A stretch of DNA of 64,000 nucleotides from Linyphia triangularis (lineage: Eukaryota > Arthropoda > Arachnida > Araneae > Linyphiidae): positions 56,866,487-56,930,486 of the forward strand of contig OZ021727.1 of the NCBI GenBank assembly GCA_963978545.1. Reading direction: 5' to 3'. The notes under the pieces were generated by a model. That model did not search any database, had not been told where the DNA came from, and was given only the letters and a program-made list of their open reading frames with translations. The stretch's first letter is position 1. Every line of letters starts with the position of its first letter. The translations under genes were made by a program, and so were the position numbers. Below are positions 60,901-64,000 of the stretch, piece by piece.

Positions 60901-61544
60901 CCTGAATAATATAAATTTAAAAACATTTACTGATTCCATCATGGTAGAGGGTCATGAATATGATTTATTACTAAGTTTGGAATCATTATTAATGTAAAAA
61001 ATACAGAAAAGTATTTTAAATTTCAAGTATAAGCTTTCTTATTTTGTTGAAAGATAAATTTATTATTAAAGGCCATGACAAAAATTGCAACCCATGTTGT
61101 CAATGCAAAATTAAGATCGACTTAAATATAATATGCATTTTCCTTAAAAAAAAACCCAACTCAATTTGATTTTTTTATATTCTTGATGTTATTTGAAACT
61201 TTTGTATGATTTTTGTTACTTGACGTATTAATCTTTTAAATGTGTGTGCATTTGTAGAATTAATATTTTTCTTAATGGTTGACACCAGATGTTCGTATTG
61301 GCCCAAATGTAGTAATGGACGCTGCTTTCTGTGTAACCAAAAATATGGAAGATTTTATTACCTGGGTAGATGATTCTGCTATCAAAAAGCATGTCGCTAA
61401 GTATAATGAAGAGGTGTGTGTTACTTTTCCCCTCCTTTTCATGCATAAAGTAAATTTTTCTCTCTTTATTTTGGAATTTGCATTTTTTTTTTTTACTTAT
61501 TCTTATTATTTCTTTTTTAGCTGGATGATTTTGCCATAATGTAA
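1..61544 (+). CDS. IMP3: IMP3-like U3 small nucleolar ribonucleoprotein protein, split gene, 5' partial
   Basis: IMP3 is a nucleolar component of the Mpp10-Imp3-Imp4 complex of the small-subunit processome. It uses an S4-type RNA-binding fold to help U3 snoRNA pair with pre-rRNA during 18S rRNA maturation. Six coding blocks (to 73, 9180-9287, 58845-58919, 59961-60040, 61289-61413, 61521-61544) join in frame through GT-AG introns to give 160 residues and a TAA stop. Numbering from the first complete codon at base 3, family hallmarks are KREDYTRYN (18-26), [12 protein letters not shown] (78-89), FVEQGHVRIGP (107-117), MEDFITWVD (131-139) and KYNEELDDF (149-157). The vertebrate protein has about 184 residues, so roughly 22 N-terminal residues lie left of the window. 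The S4 region covers about residues 86-150. No stop or frameshift interrupts the spliced frame, so it looks functional. Unusual residues are the [11 protein letters not shown] stretch (94-104), where relatives commonly read closer to RLRMAQ-LQAA. The start codon is outside the window. Confidence 0.95.
310..560. mobile_element. 251-bp MITE with 8-bp target duplication AAGTCACC
   Basis: The left end GGTAAATTCCTAGTTCACGT and right end ACGTCAACTAGGAATAGACC are imperfect inverted repeats. The element is flanked by AAGTCACC at 302-309 and again at 561-568. Ends starting with GG plus an 8-bp duplication fit Merlin-like or atypical hAT elements. The ends resemble those of the larger element at 62988-63948. 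It has no coding capacity. Confidence 0.82.
1058..1130. repeat. Repeat segment shared with the MITE at 310-560
   Basis: About 60 bp here (GAAAAATTGAGAATCGAACC through ATAGGAAGGTTGAAG) matches 398-452 inside the upstream MITE with few differences. It suggests a second, decayed relative covering roughly 850-1150. The ends of that copy could not be fixed. Confidence 0.55.
1474..2050. repeat. Tandem array, ~177-bp unit with internal hairpins
   Basis: Unit starts at about 1474, 1654, 1831 and 2007, giving periods of 180, 177 and 176 bp and three full units plus a partial. Each begins CTAAAAACTAAGGTGTG and then a GCGC-TTCGCGC segment. The first two carry a perfect TTGGCC-TTAC-GGCCAA hairpin (1537-1552 in unit 1), and unit 3 has lost one base of it. 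Units are nearly identical, so the expansion is recent. Confidence 0.85.
2716..2928 (+). pseudogene. Short open frame, possible Ty3/gypsy pol scrap
   Basis: A 70-codon frame contains [19 protein letters not shown]. This loosely resembles the FLGxxNYYxxFIxxxS segment after the reverse transcriptase of gypsy-type pol proteins. No other pol motif or LTR is nearby. Chance similarity is quite possible. Confidence 0.18.
3377..4221. mobile_element. Non-autonomous element with GGGTCATTCTC ends
   Basis: The left end GGGTCATTCTCCGTAAAAC and the right end, read on the other strand as GGGTCATTCTCTACAAAAT, form inverted termini about 845 bp apart. The interior repeats a TGTCATGTCNNTGGAC-like motif (3541, 3877, 4031). 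No clean target duplication is visible. The first nine bases match the ends of the long-TIR element at 41442-46308. Confidence 0.55.
4959..5555. mobile_element. Foldback (hairpin) element, ~600 bp
   Basis: The arms of about 230-280 bp are inverted copies. The left GTTATTCAG..AGGTATGAGCT is mirrored by AGCTCATACCTCTGAATAAC at the right, and the homology continues inward to the CAGCCAAC/GTTGGCTG region around 5186 and 5331. The left arm has a 6-bp insertion near the tip. Open frames on both strands here simply reflect the palindrome. Confidence 0.75.
6371..6607 (-). pseudogene. Non-LTR retrotransposon pol 3' fragment
   Basis: The minus strand reads [20 protein letters not shown], then HSFQIGV and a zinc-knuckle-like [17 protein letters not shown]. 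This RLRTGH...C..C......H/L..C pattern is typical of the C-terminal end of pol ORFs of non-LTR retrotransposons with an RNase H domain, abundant in arachnids. Only about 80 codons survive. No reverse transcriptase or poly(A) tail is recognised next to it. Family assignment is from memory of the motif. Confidence 0.6.
6837..8530. repeat. Dispersed GGCCATAACTGG motif cluster, possible TIR element
   Basis: CCAGTTATGGCC occurs at 6837 and 7252. Its reverse complement GGCCATAACTGG occurs at 7218 and 8319, with variants at 7271, 7302, 8342 and 8518. The outermost copies (CCAGTTATGGCCAC at 6837 and GTGGCCATAACCGG at 8516) are in inverted orientation and may be ends of one element with subterminal copies. 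It is otherwise AT-rich with no coding. Confidence 0.45.
7936..7965 (+). repeat. Isolated hAT-like end (CAGTGGCATAGTTAGG)
   Basis: CAGTGGCATAGTTAGGAAA resembles common arthropod hAT/MITE termini of the CAGTGGCGTAGC type. No matching inverted end was found nearby, so this is probably a truncated copy. Confidence 0.3.
8784..8818. repeat. Poly(A) run, 35 bp
   Basis: An uninterrupted A tract preceded by AT-rich sequence. It may be the tail of an old retroposed insertion, but no SINE or LINE body is recognised before it. Confidence 0.8.
9180..9287 (+). CDS. IMP3: IMP3 coding exon b
   Basis: This 108-bp exon follows a TTTATTTTAAG acceptor ending at 9179 and precedes a GTAAGT donor at 9288. It completes the split arginine, adds 35 codons ([19 protein letters not shown] and onward to GDELLQL) and leaves two bases of a leucine codon. 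It corresponds to the linker helices between the N-terminal region and the S4 fold. Phase matches both neighbours exactly. Confidence 0.95.
9288..10824. other. Intronic stretch, nothing recognised
   Basis: AT-rich, with frequent short A and T runs and no recognisable repeat ends, coding similarity or RNA gene. Confidence 0.6.
10825..11203. mobile_element. MITE family II, copy 1
   Basis: It starts near TTAAAGCTGGGGTATAAAAA and ends with CACAGCTTAATCCC. The inside GCTAAAATCACAATTTTTAT and AAAATGCTAAAATG segments match the copy at 29474-29659. Termini are short inverted repeats of the type TTAAGCTG. Target duplication is not clear. Confidence 0.55.
12813..13115. repeat. 105-bp tandem repeat in the foldback left arm
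   Basis: CAGTTTCGCTTATAATAAAG recurs at 12813, 12918 and 13023, an exact 105-bp period. The right arm has a single copy, so the expansion happened in one arm only. Because 105 is a multiple of 3, frames through it stay open and mimic a 35-residue repeat protein; I do not regard it as coding. Confidence 0.85.
13850..13915 (+). repeat. tRNA-derived SINE-like fragment, copy 1
   Basis: GGTTCGAATCC at 13859-13869 is a perfect RNA polymerase III B box. It is preceded by AAGGTGCTA and followed by GTCGTTCGTTGTGTTTC. The same order is seen at 24086-24150. No A box or foldable acceptor stem is evident, so it is not a tRNA gene. Confidence 0.45.
15250..15490. repeat. Minisatellite, ~45-55-bp unit
   Basis: Units read AAGGTTCATCGCTACGCAAA then a GAGCTCGCTTCG block, at about 15254, 15291, 15328, 15370, 15410 and 15456. 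The last units are diverged. The 66-codon open frame across it (RKVHRYAK repeats) is a by-product of the repeat. Confidence 0.75.
15610..16480. repeat. Tandem array, about seven degenerate units of 110-147 bp
   Basis: Each unit has CCAATTAGAAGGCCAAAACT, then ACTTATGTTGAAAATTTCAG, AGCTGTAGCCCTATTTGAAA and a TTAATTAA-rich tail. Starts are near 15610, 15743, 15889, 16001, 16146, 16291 and 16428. Units differ by substitutions and by tail length, so the array is old. Confidence 0.8.
17362..19870. other. Intronic stretch, little recognised
   Basis: Mostly AT-rich. A less AT-rich patch at 18270-18640 contains a C run (18492-18506), and a 24-T run sits at 18678-18701. Frames of up to 141 codons cross this patch but show low-complexity composition and no family motif. 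Confidence 0.5.
19871..20289 (+). mobile_element. MITE family I, copy A
   Basis: Ends CAGAGGGGCCA and TGGCCACCCTG are inverted. The interior carries AATCAGGGAAAT near the left end, GGAATAATTTAAACTTTTAA and TGGCATATTATCTC. The same order is found in copies at 22567-22861 and, inverted, 28879-29256. No clean target duplication is seen. No coding capacity. Confidence 0.75.
20290..22566. other. Intronic stretch with poly(T) runs
   Basis: T runs of 27 bp (21153-21179) and 30 bp (21319-21348). A CAGGGGCGTAGCCCG hAT-type end is at 21632 with no partner found. A less AT-rich patch at 20920-21070 encodes a 77-codon minus-strand frame without recognisable similarity. Confidence 0.5.
22567..22861 (+). 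mobile_element. MITE family I, copy B (5' truncated)
   Basis: It matches copy A from the TTTCATCCGTATTTTGGA segment onward through GAATAATTTAAACTTTTCAT to the terminal TTTTGTGGCCACCCTG. The left third, including the left terminus, is missing. Confidence 0.75.
22862..25847. other. Intronic stretch, little recognised
   Basis: A CT-rich microsatellite (TCTCTC then CCCTCCCT) lies at 23254-23298. A SINE-like fragment at 24086 is listed separately. Frames of 62-74 codons at 24435 (+) and 25126 (+) have no recognised similarity. Confidence 0.5.
24086..24150 (+). repeat. tRNA-derived SINE-like fragment, copy 2
   Basis: AAGGTGCCGGGTTCTCATCC contains a B-box-like GGTTCTCATCC at 24095-24105. It is followed by ATGTTCGTTGTGATTCTATC, matching the order at 13850-13915. 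Two copies with a common 3' flank point to one SINE family rather than chance. Confidence 0.45.
25872..25918. repeat. Perfect 19-bp hairpin near the left end of the CACTG element
   Basis: TTTACGGTTTTAAACTGGC at 25872-25890 is exactly reverse-complemented at 25900-25918 around a 9-base loop. It lies right behind the terminal repeat, where subterminal transposase-binding repeats are usual. Confidence 0.9.
25919..26460. repeat. Tandem array of ~60-64-bp CCGTAAAAT.AACGG units
   Basis: Units contain CCGTAAAATGAACGGAAACT, TTACGGTCATTCCGTACAAA and a TTTCCCC junction. Two are virtually identical at a 64-bp spacing (25971 and 26035). Later ones are degenerate to about 26460. The 133-codon minus-strand frame across the array is repeat-derived. 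Confidence 0.8.
27092..27811. repeat. Local duplication, ~264-bp blocks 456 bp apart
   Basis: The block from AAGTATACATAATTATAAAA to AACACATCTAATAAAT at 27092-27355 recurs at 27548-27811 with few changes. Two partial copies of its first part lie between, starting near 27356 and 27420. All carry TTTCAATACACACGAATG. Confidence 0.8.
27943..28440 (-). pseudogene. Non-LTR retrotransposon RNase H C-terminal fragment
   Basis: The minus strand reads QADILAKEG (end of an RNase H domain) about 28412-28386. It continues with [36 protein letters not shown], a [16 protein letters not shown] zinc-knuckle-like segment and [18 protein letters not shown] to a stop at 27943. This arrangement is typical of the pol C-terminus in Jockey/I-like elements common in spiders. 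The catalytic part of RNase H and the reverse transcriptase are absent. It sits inside the CACTG element, so it inserted or was captured later. Confidence 0.75.
28879..29256 (-). mobile_element. MITE family I, copy C (inverted)
   Basis: CCGGGTGGCCACAAAATTTA at the left and TTTTCTGGCCACTCTG at the right are the family ends. The interior matches copy A on the opposite strand, including GTTTTGGCGGTAATGAAAAG and TTCCCTGATTTTTG. A 5-bp TATTA flanks both sides (28874-28878 and 29257-29261). Confidence 0.75.
29474..29659. mobile_element. MITE family II, copy 2 (shorter)
   Basis: CAGTGTTGAAGCTGCTGTAC at the left and CACAGCTTAATCCCAG at the right are inverted ends. The interior matches the copy at 10825-11203 but lacks about 190 bp. 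A short internal inverted repeat of TTTCATTGAGTTAA is at about 29590-29620. Confidence 0.6.
31047..31058. promoter_or_regulatory. NRF1-type palindrome TGCGCATGCGCA in transposon end
   Basis: TGCGCATGCGCA is the perfect consensus for NRF1 (insect relative: erect wing). A nearly identical GTGCGCATGCGCG sits at 14768-14780 in the foldback right arm. Both lie inside transposable elements in an AT-rich intron. Activity is unknown. Confidence 0.35.
31201..36946. other. Intronic stretch, little recognised
   Basis: A short segment at 31718-31775 (TACTGGCCATAG then GCAATCACTGGCCGGTAC) is related to the left end of the hAT-like element at 40872. Otherwise AT-rich, with unremarkable open frames below 110 codons. 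Confidence 0.5.
36947..38974. mobile_element. Possible TIR element with CAGTGGCGGATCC / TCCGCCCCTG ends
   Basis: CAGTGGCGGATCCAG at 36947 and, on the other strand, CAGGGGCGGATTAAG ending at 38974 (and again at 39280 in the duplicated block) resemble two ends of one hAT- or mariner-type element. No flanking duplication was found. The right end was copied by the 306-bp tandem duplication. It hosts the 1.28-kb element at 37346. Confidence 0.45.
37346..38625. mobile_element. hAT-like element, 1.28 kb, flanked by ACTATA
   Basis: The left end CAGGGGTCGCAAACGTCC and the right end (reverse strand CAGGGGTCAAAGTGAC) are inverted. ACTATA is present at 37340-37345 and 38626-38631, a 6-bp duplication. 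Both subterminal regions are rich in CCTATAT. The middle is less AT-rich, with CGCCAAAT/GGCAAC motifs but no recognised coding. Confidence 0.75.
38742..39353. repeat. 306-bp perfect tandem duplication
   Basis: The block starting TTATTGGAGTGAACTGAAG at 38742 is repeated from 39048 with no differences that I can see over about 300 bp. The junction has a short TTTGAAC repeat. It is either a very recent duplication or an assembly or haplotype artefact. Confidence 0.9.
39354..40871. other. Intronic stretch with a 32-bp poly(A)
   Basis: A run at 39937-39968, otherwise unremarkable mixed sequence without recognised repeats or genes. Confidence 0.5.
42056..43007 (+). pseudogene. Transposase-like pseudogene, 5' part
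   Basis: An open segment at 42075-42362 includes a cysteine-containing [15 protein letters not shown] segment. After a stop the same frame continues with [17 protein letters not shown] and [15 protein letters not shown] stop and frameshift near 42560 shift the reading to [20 protein letters not shown] and [17 protein letters not shown]. Further breaks precede a segment related to [11 protein letters not shown] and a [14 protein letters not shown] end. The acidic residues in DFSEN, SDC and SDGA are candidate catalytic positions of a DDE-type transposase. It is clearly dead, with several stops and shifts, and its C-terminal part lies beyond the nested insertion. Confidence 0.7.
43008..45078. 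mobile_element. hAT-like element, 2.07 kb (innermost layer), TSD ATTTGAAT
   Basis: The left end TAGGGATGAGCC and right end (reverse strand TAGGGATGAGCTTAAC) are flanked by ATTTGAAT at 43000-43007 and 45079-45086, matching the hAT nTnnnnAn pattern. Both subterminal regions carry AACAGTTA/TAACTGTT and CGTTATT motifs. The interior is extremely AT-rich, with an inverted AAAATATATTTTTCTAATAA pair around 43180-43270, and has no transposase. Confidence 0.88.
45087..45355 (+). pseudogene. Transposase-like pseudogene, 3' part (split by insertion)
   Basis: The reading [20 protein letters not shown] directly continues the frame interrupted at 43007, once the 2.07-kb hAT-like insertion and its duplicated ATTTGAAT are removed. 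The rest is frame-shifted but open in pieces to about 45355. Confidence 0.6.
46427..48952. other. Intronic stretch, one unrecognised open frame and a repeat fragment
   Basis: A 93-codon + frame at 46646-46927 ([18 protein letters not shown]...) has a balanced amino-acid composition for this AT-rich region and ends just before AAGGTAGTC. I recognise no family and treat it as probably non-coding. A foldback-family fragment at 47289-47690 is listed separately. Confidence 0.4.
47289..47690 (+). repeat. Single-arm fragment of the foldback family
   Basis: The order of motifs matches the left arm of the 12297-15009 element: GTCTAAGGTCAGTGTAACTC, then ATTGGCCTACGATG, AGGTAGCTGCCATT, GATCAAAATATGGA and finally AATTGAAAGTAGTACGATG before CCTAG. 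It is diverged and has no opposite arm nearby. Confidence 0.6.
48953..49216. mobile_element. 264-bp hAT-like MITE, TSD CTTATTGC/CTTATTAC
   Basis: The left end CAGGGTTGTAGTG and right end (reverse strand CAGGGGTGTAGTGGGACC) are inverted. The flanks CTTATTGC (48945-48952) and CTTATTAC (49217-49224) agree in 7 of 8 positions. The right half carries two GCCGGTACGCC-like motifs. Confidence 0.8.
49225..56404. other. Long intronic stretch, little recognised
   Basis: I see no transposon ends or coding similarity here. Features are a G run at 49517-49529, two adjacent T runs at 52510-52541, and a T8/G14 run at 55707-55730. A 98-codon minus-strand frame at 50042-50338 (ending ...[16 protein letters not shown]) stands out as less AT-rich, but I do not recognise it. 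Confidence 0.45.
50042..50338 (-). other. Unrecognised 98-codon open frame in a less AT-rich patch
   Basis: The minus-strand frame contains a K/R/Q-rich segment ([18 protein letters not shown]) followed by [20 protein letters not shown] and [18 protein letters not shown]. Its composition is more protein-like than neighbouring chance frames, and the local base composition is less AT-rich. It could be an eroded transposon ORF. There is no domain I can name, no splice context and no neighbouring partner. Confidence 0.25.
56405..57260. repeat. Degenerate minisatellite-like region rich in GCCNNTATTTACGTTG
   Basis: Short phrases such as ATTTACGTTGTTGCAATGAT, ATTTACGTGGTTGCGATGG and ATATTTACGTTGGAGTGACC recur irregularly every 30-140 bp, along with CATTTTCGT and CGCCTCTATT. 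The patch is less AT-rich than its surroundings. Several 60-104-codon frames cross it on both strands, as expected of repeats. Confidence 0.5.
57261..58200. other. Intronic stretch, nothing recognised
   Basis: AT-rich. A short internal echo of ATCCTTGAA (57690 and 57721) is the only pattern seen. Confidence 0.45.
58201..58364. mobile_element. 164-bp MITE, pogo/Tigger-like ends
   Basis: The left end CAATTGAACCCCGTTAACAC and right end (reverse strand CAGTGAAACGCAGTTACCG) are inverted. The inside alternates CGTTAA/TTAACG motifs. TA precedes the left end, while the right is followed by TC. The CAGTTGAACC-type terminus resembles Tc1/mariner pogo-like MITEs. Confidence 0.5.
58845..58919 (+). CDS. 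IMP3: IMP3 coding exon c
   Basis: This 75-bp exon has a pyrimidine-rich acceptor TTTTTCCTCAG ending at 58844 and a GTATAA donor at 58920. It encodes [18 protein letters not shown] then TASSFC, with split codons at both ends that restore Leu and Arg. The [16 protein letters not shown] signature spanning this and the next exon is diagnostic of IMP3. It lies 49.6 kb after exon b. Confidence 0.96.
58920..59960 (+). other. IMP3 intron (1.04 kb)
   Basis: GTATAA donor and TTCTAG acceptor. AT-rich, with an A run at 59046-59066. No repeat or gene recognised inside. Confidence 0.9.
59961..60040 (+). CDS. IMP3: IMP3 coding exon d (start of S4 RNA-binding region)
   Basis: This 80-bp exon follows the acceptor ATCATTCTAG ending at 59960. 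It ends with one base of the histidine codon of EQGH before the donor GTATCC at 60041. It encodes [20 protein letters not shown] then KFVEQG. The RRLP and FVEQG ends are well conserved, while the middle ([11 protein letters not shown]) departs from the usual RLRMAQ.LQAA-like reading and is the least typical part of the protein. Confidence 0.95.
60041..61288 (+). other. IMP3 intron (1.25 kb)
   Basis: GTATCC donor and CACCAG acceptor. It contains a G run near 60746-60758 and otherwise AT-rich unique-looking sequence. Short open frames inside have no recognisable similarity. Confidence 0.9.
61289..61413 (+). CDS. IMP3: IMP3 coding exon e (S4 RNA-binding region)
   Basis: This 125-bp exon follows the acceptor GACACCAG ending at 61288 and is closed by the donor GTGTGT at 61414. 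It completes the split histidine and encodes [18 protein letters not shown] then [20 protein letters not shown] and NEE. This is the second half of the S4 fold and the best conserved block of the gene. Reading on past 61413 stays open for a while but loses all similarity, which supports the donor placement. Confidence 0.96.
61521..61544 (+). CDS. IMP3: IMP3 terminal coding exon f and stop
   Basis: After a 107-bp intron with a long pyrimidine tract and TTTTTTAG acceptor, this 24-bp coding segment encodes LDDFAIM followed by TAA at 61542-61544. The family normally ends soon after a DDFD-like motif, so the length and position fit. The 3' UTR continues to about 61605. Confidence 0.9.
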   Translation: MDDFAIM

Positions 61545-61587
61545 TGGAAAGTGGTTTTTGTACAAGATTTCTGTAAATAATGTTTGT

Positions 61588-61593
61588 AATAAA
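61588..61593 (+). terminator. Poly(A) signal of IMP3
   Basis: A canonical AATAAA lies 44 bp after the stop codon. It is followed about 20 bp later by GGTGTGCTTTTT, a GU/U-rich downstream element. Cleavage is expected near 61603-61610, giving a very short 3' UTR of about 60 bp. Confidence 0.8.
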
Positions 61594-61605
61594 TTGTATA
61601 AAACC

Positions 61606-62356
61606 TAAGGTGTGCTTTTTATTTGTACTTCATTTGATATATTTTACTAAACTTTTATTTTTACCTTTTATGTATTTTCTAAACTTTTATAGAGTAAAGA
61701 TATAAAATTATATAGGATACAAGTGATTTTAACGTATTATCTTAAGACAGTTTAGCTTTTCCAATAAAAGGAAATGCAAACAAGTTATTTTGCTTTGGAA
61801 AAGCACTGTTTCTACATTAAAGCAAAACTTTTGATCATTTTATTCATTCGTTCATAAACCATTTTGTCATCATCTAACATCTTTGTTCCCAAAATAAAAT
61901 TACTGACTAATGGTCCACCATCACGTGCAGGACATTCAGACTGCTTTTTAAACTATATTTGCTTCTAGATCTTTTTCGAAAGAATAAAGTTTTGAATTTC
62001 TTTATGATCTGAGAAAAACACTTGAGTAGGGTGATTTTATAAGCACACAAGAATTTTCATAACTTTCTTAAATCTCAAGTTATTGAATTAATCCTAACTG
62101 TCACGTGCAGGACACACTATTTGACAAGACTTTTTATTATATGGCCTTCTAACAAATATTTCTCTGATTCTACTGTAGTCATGTAACCTCACTATTTTTT
62201 TTCCATATATCTCCTAGATTCATATTAATTATTAATAAAGAATATTTAGGAGAAAAGGTAAGCATATAATCCAGGTAATTTTTTATTAACAAAAGTCATG
62301 TGTGGGACAACTGTCACATGCAGGACATGGTATGATTTGATTTATCACTTAATAAA
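61606..62356. other. Downstream flank with spaced TCACGTGCAGGACA motifs
   Basis: The 14-bp phrase TCACGTGCAGGACA is exact at 61921 and 62101, with TCACATGCAGGACA at 62314 (spacings 180 and 213 bp). The rest is AT-rich. It is probably a transposon remnant; the motif contains an E-box CACGTG. Confidence 0.5.
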
Positions 62357-62987
62357 AACTAGGGGGCTTCGCCCCCTGCTCGCTAACGCTCGCCAACCCC
62401 CAAACGCATGGCTGAGCTCGGATTGAGCGGCTTTGCCGCTCGAATTTGTGGTTAAAACATCTTGCTGCGCTCGAATAGGTTTGCCAGCCATAAAAAATGT
62501 AACCAAATTTTTATAAATTTAATGTAAGGCCTAATAGAGAAAACAACAAATTGCAAGTTTCATAATAGAAAGTTAAATATACTATCCGCCAACATTCTGA
62601 CTTAAAACTTCATTAGCTATGCCCTAACATTGAAGTCCCAATATCTTTTATTTATTCTGATAAGTCGCCCCGTTAGAGAACGACATCTAACGCGAGGCAT
62701 TTTCTGGATAGAAATACTTCAAAATAATAATTACTCTAATACAAAAATGCTTCAGAAAAACAGAAAAAATCAACTTTGAAACAAAGAGTTTAAAAAGAGC
62801 TTCAAAATTAGCAACGTTTTGTTGTTTACATACGTAAGGATAGCTTTAAAATTAGCAACGGGTTTTCTGTTTACATACGTAAGGGAGAACGACATCCAAC
62901 GCGAGGCATTTTCTGGATAGAAATACTTCAAAATAATAATTACTCTAGTACAAAAATTCTTCAGAAAAACAGAAAAAATCAACTTTG
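62357..62987. repeat. Hairpin-headed tandem repeat, 209-bp unit
   Basis: The block opens with AAACTAGGGGGCTTCGCCCC and contains two GC-rich hairpins: GGGGGC-TTC-GCCCCC (62362-62376) and GAGCGGC-TTT-GCCGCTC (62425-62441). Downstream, GAGAACGACAT units start at 62676 and 62885, a 209-bp period with near-identical sequence. The second unit is interrupted at 62988 by a transposon and resumes at 63949, running off the window. Confidence 0.8.
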
Positions 62988-63948
62988 GGGTTATTCCTAT
63001 TAGACGTGTCACGTCGCCAAATCGATTTGGCGACAAACCAAAAGGCGATAATGTTTCCAATGTAGCAACCCTATGATTTTATGGCAACCCTATTTTGAAC
63101 GTTTGAATGGCGTGTCTGTTCCTGCCATTGCCATTTCGCCTCCTGCTAAAAACGGTGTTTTCATGAGGGCCATTTTTGAATAATTGGCCGTAATTTTAGT
63201 AATTAGTTAAAATATGCCGTATTTTATTGTTTATTTTCATATTCGTTACTTTTTTTGTTTTACCATGGATGTCCTGCCGGAAAAAGGCCGTTCGTTTTGA
63301 CGGCAGCAATTTGTATATTGCTTCGGTGCCCGTTTTTTTCCTAGGTATTTTTGTTATTAAATAGTATATTATGTAGAGTTTTATAGTTTATTTGCATGTT
63401 TGTTATATTTTCCGTTTTGCGAAGGTATCCTGCTGGAAGAGCCGTTTGTTTTGAAAGCAGCAATTTGAATCTCATTTTTTTTTATAAATATTTTTTGTTA
63501 TTAACTAACATATATTATTGTTTAATTGCATATTCGTTATGTTTTCAATCGTTTGTTTAGTTTTTACGGTCATTTTGAAAGCCAGAGGTACCATTGGAAG
63601 AGGGTGTTTGGCCGAAGGGCCGTTTGTTTTGAATACAGTAATTTGTATTTCACGTCGCTGCTGCAATTTACCGTAGCCATATTACAATTACTCCATAAAC
63701 ATACACCATTTTAATCCGAAATTTTTGTAATTAAATCGCATAATAAGTGGTAATTTATAATTTACATTCATATTTCTTCTGTTTTAGCGATCGTTTAATA
63801 TTAACGGCCATTTCTAATTACCCACCATCTTGTTTAGTTCAAATCGGCCGCCATCTTGAGTTGGCGATAATCGAAAACTACGTCATTCTGGCGTTGTCGC
63901 CAAATTTTGAAACCGTGCCAACCCTGATACGTACAATAGGAATTTACC
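62988..63948. mobile_element. 961-bp TIR element, TSD CAACTTTG with empty site nearby
   Basis: The left end GGGTTATTCCTATTAGACGT and right end (reverse strand GGTAAATTCCTATTGTACGT) are inverted repeats, followed by GTCGCCAAAT/ATTTGGCGAC motifs. CAACTTTG flanks both sides (62980-62987 and 63949-63956). The unoccupied site is seen at 62771-62778 in the neighbouring tandem unit. The interior holds three degenerate GGCCGTTTGTTTTGA-type units (63287, 63440, 63618). Ends match the 251-bp MITE at 310-560. Confidence 0.9.
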
Positions 63949-64000
63949 CAACTTTGAAACGAAGAGTTTAAAAAGAGCTTTAAAATTAGCAACGTTTTGT

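Noticed and set aside
1..61544. IMP3 as a processed or decayed pseudogene
   Set aside because: It has introns, canonical splice sites, matching phases, no stops and a poly(A) signal.

Overview
This window is AT-rich eukaryotic DNA. Apart from 13 short unsupported open frames, it holds one recognisable protein-coding gene: an IMP3-like gene for the U3 small nucleolar ribonucleoprotein protein, on the + strand. Its first exon or exons lie left of the window. Six in-frame coding blocks are visible (ending at 73, then 9180-9287, 58845-58919, 59961-60040, 61289-61413, 61521-61544). All have GT-AG borders and matching phases. Together they encode 160 residues plus a stop, close to the full length of the family once about 22 N-terminal residues are added upstream. 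The gene ends with a poly(A) signal at 61588. Two introns are very long (9.1 kb and 49.6 kb), and almost all of the window is intron.

The organism is an animal, most likely an arthropod. The IMP3 sequence is metazoan-like, and two minus-strand non-LTR retrotransposon fragments (6371-6607 and 27943-28440) resemble 3' ends of pol ORFs that I associate with arachnid, especially spider, genomes. That last step is recollection and inference, not proof.

The introns are a graveyard of non-autonomous DNA transposons, many with boundaries visible by eye. Elements with terminal inverted repeats and flanking target duplications are: 310-560 (8 bp), 11302-17353 (8 bp), 37346-38625 (6 bp), 40872-46418 (8 bp), 41442-46308 (4 bp), 43008-45078 (8 bp), 48953-49216 (8 bp, one mismatch) and 62988-63948 (8 bp, with an empty site in the neighbouring tandem repeat unit). 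Several are nested. The clearest case is a three-layer nest at 40872-46418: a hAT-like host, a long-TIR element carrying a decayed transposase, and a second hAT-like element that splits that transposase. The 11302-17353 element contains a 2.7-kb foldback element and a separate tandem-repeat-bearing element. A 5.35-kb element with CACTG ends (25848-31200) has a perfect 19-bp hairpin just inside its left end.

Other contents are a three-copy interspersed MITE family (19871, 22567, 28879), a second two-copy family (10825, 29474), two fragments of one tRNA-derived SINE-like repeat (13850, 24085), hairpin-bearing tandem arrays (1474-2050, 62357-62987), a perfect 306-bp tandem duplication (38742-39353) and long homopolymer runs. 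No RNA gene, CRISPR array, operon or bacterial-type system was seen. The stretches 9288-10824, 17362-19870, 31201-36946, 49225-56400 and 57260-58200 hold little that I can identify.
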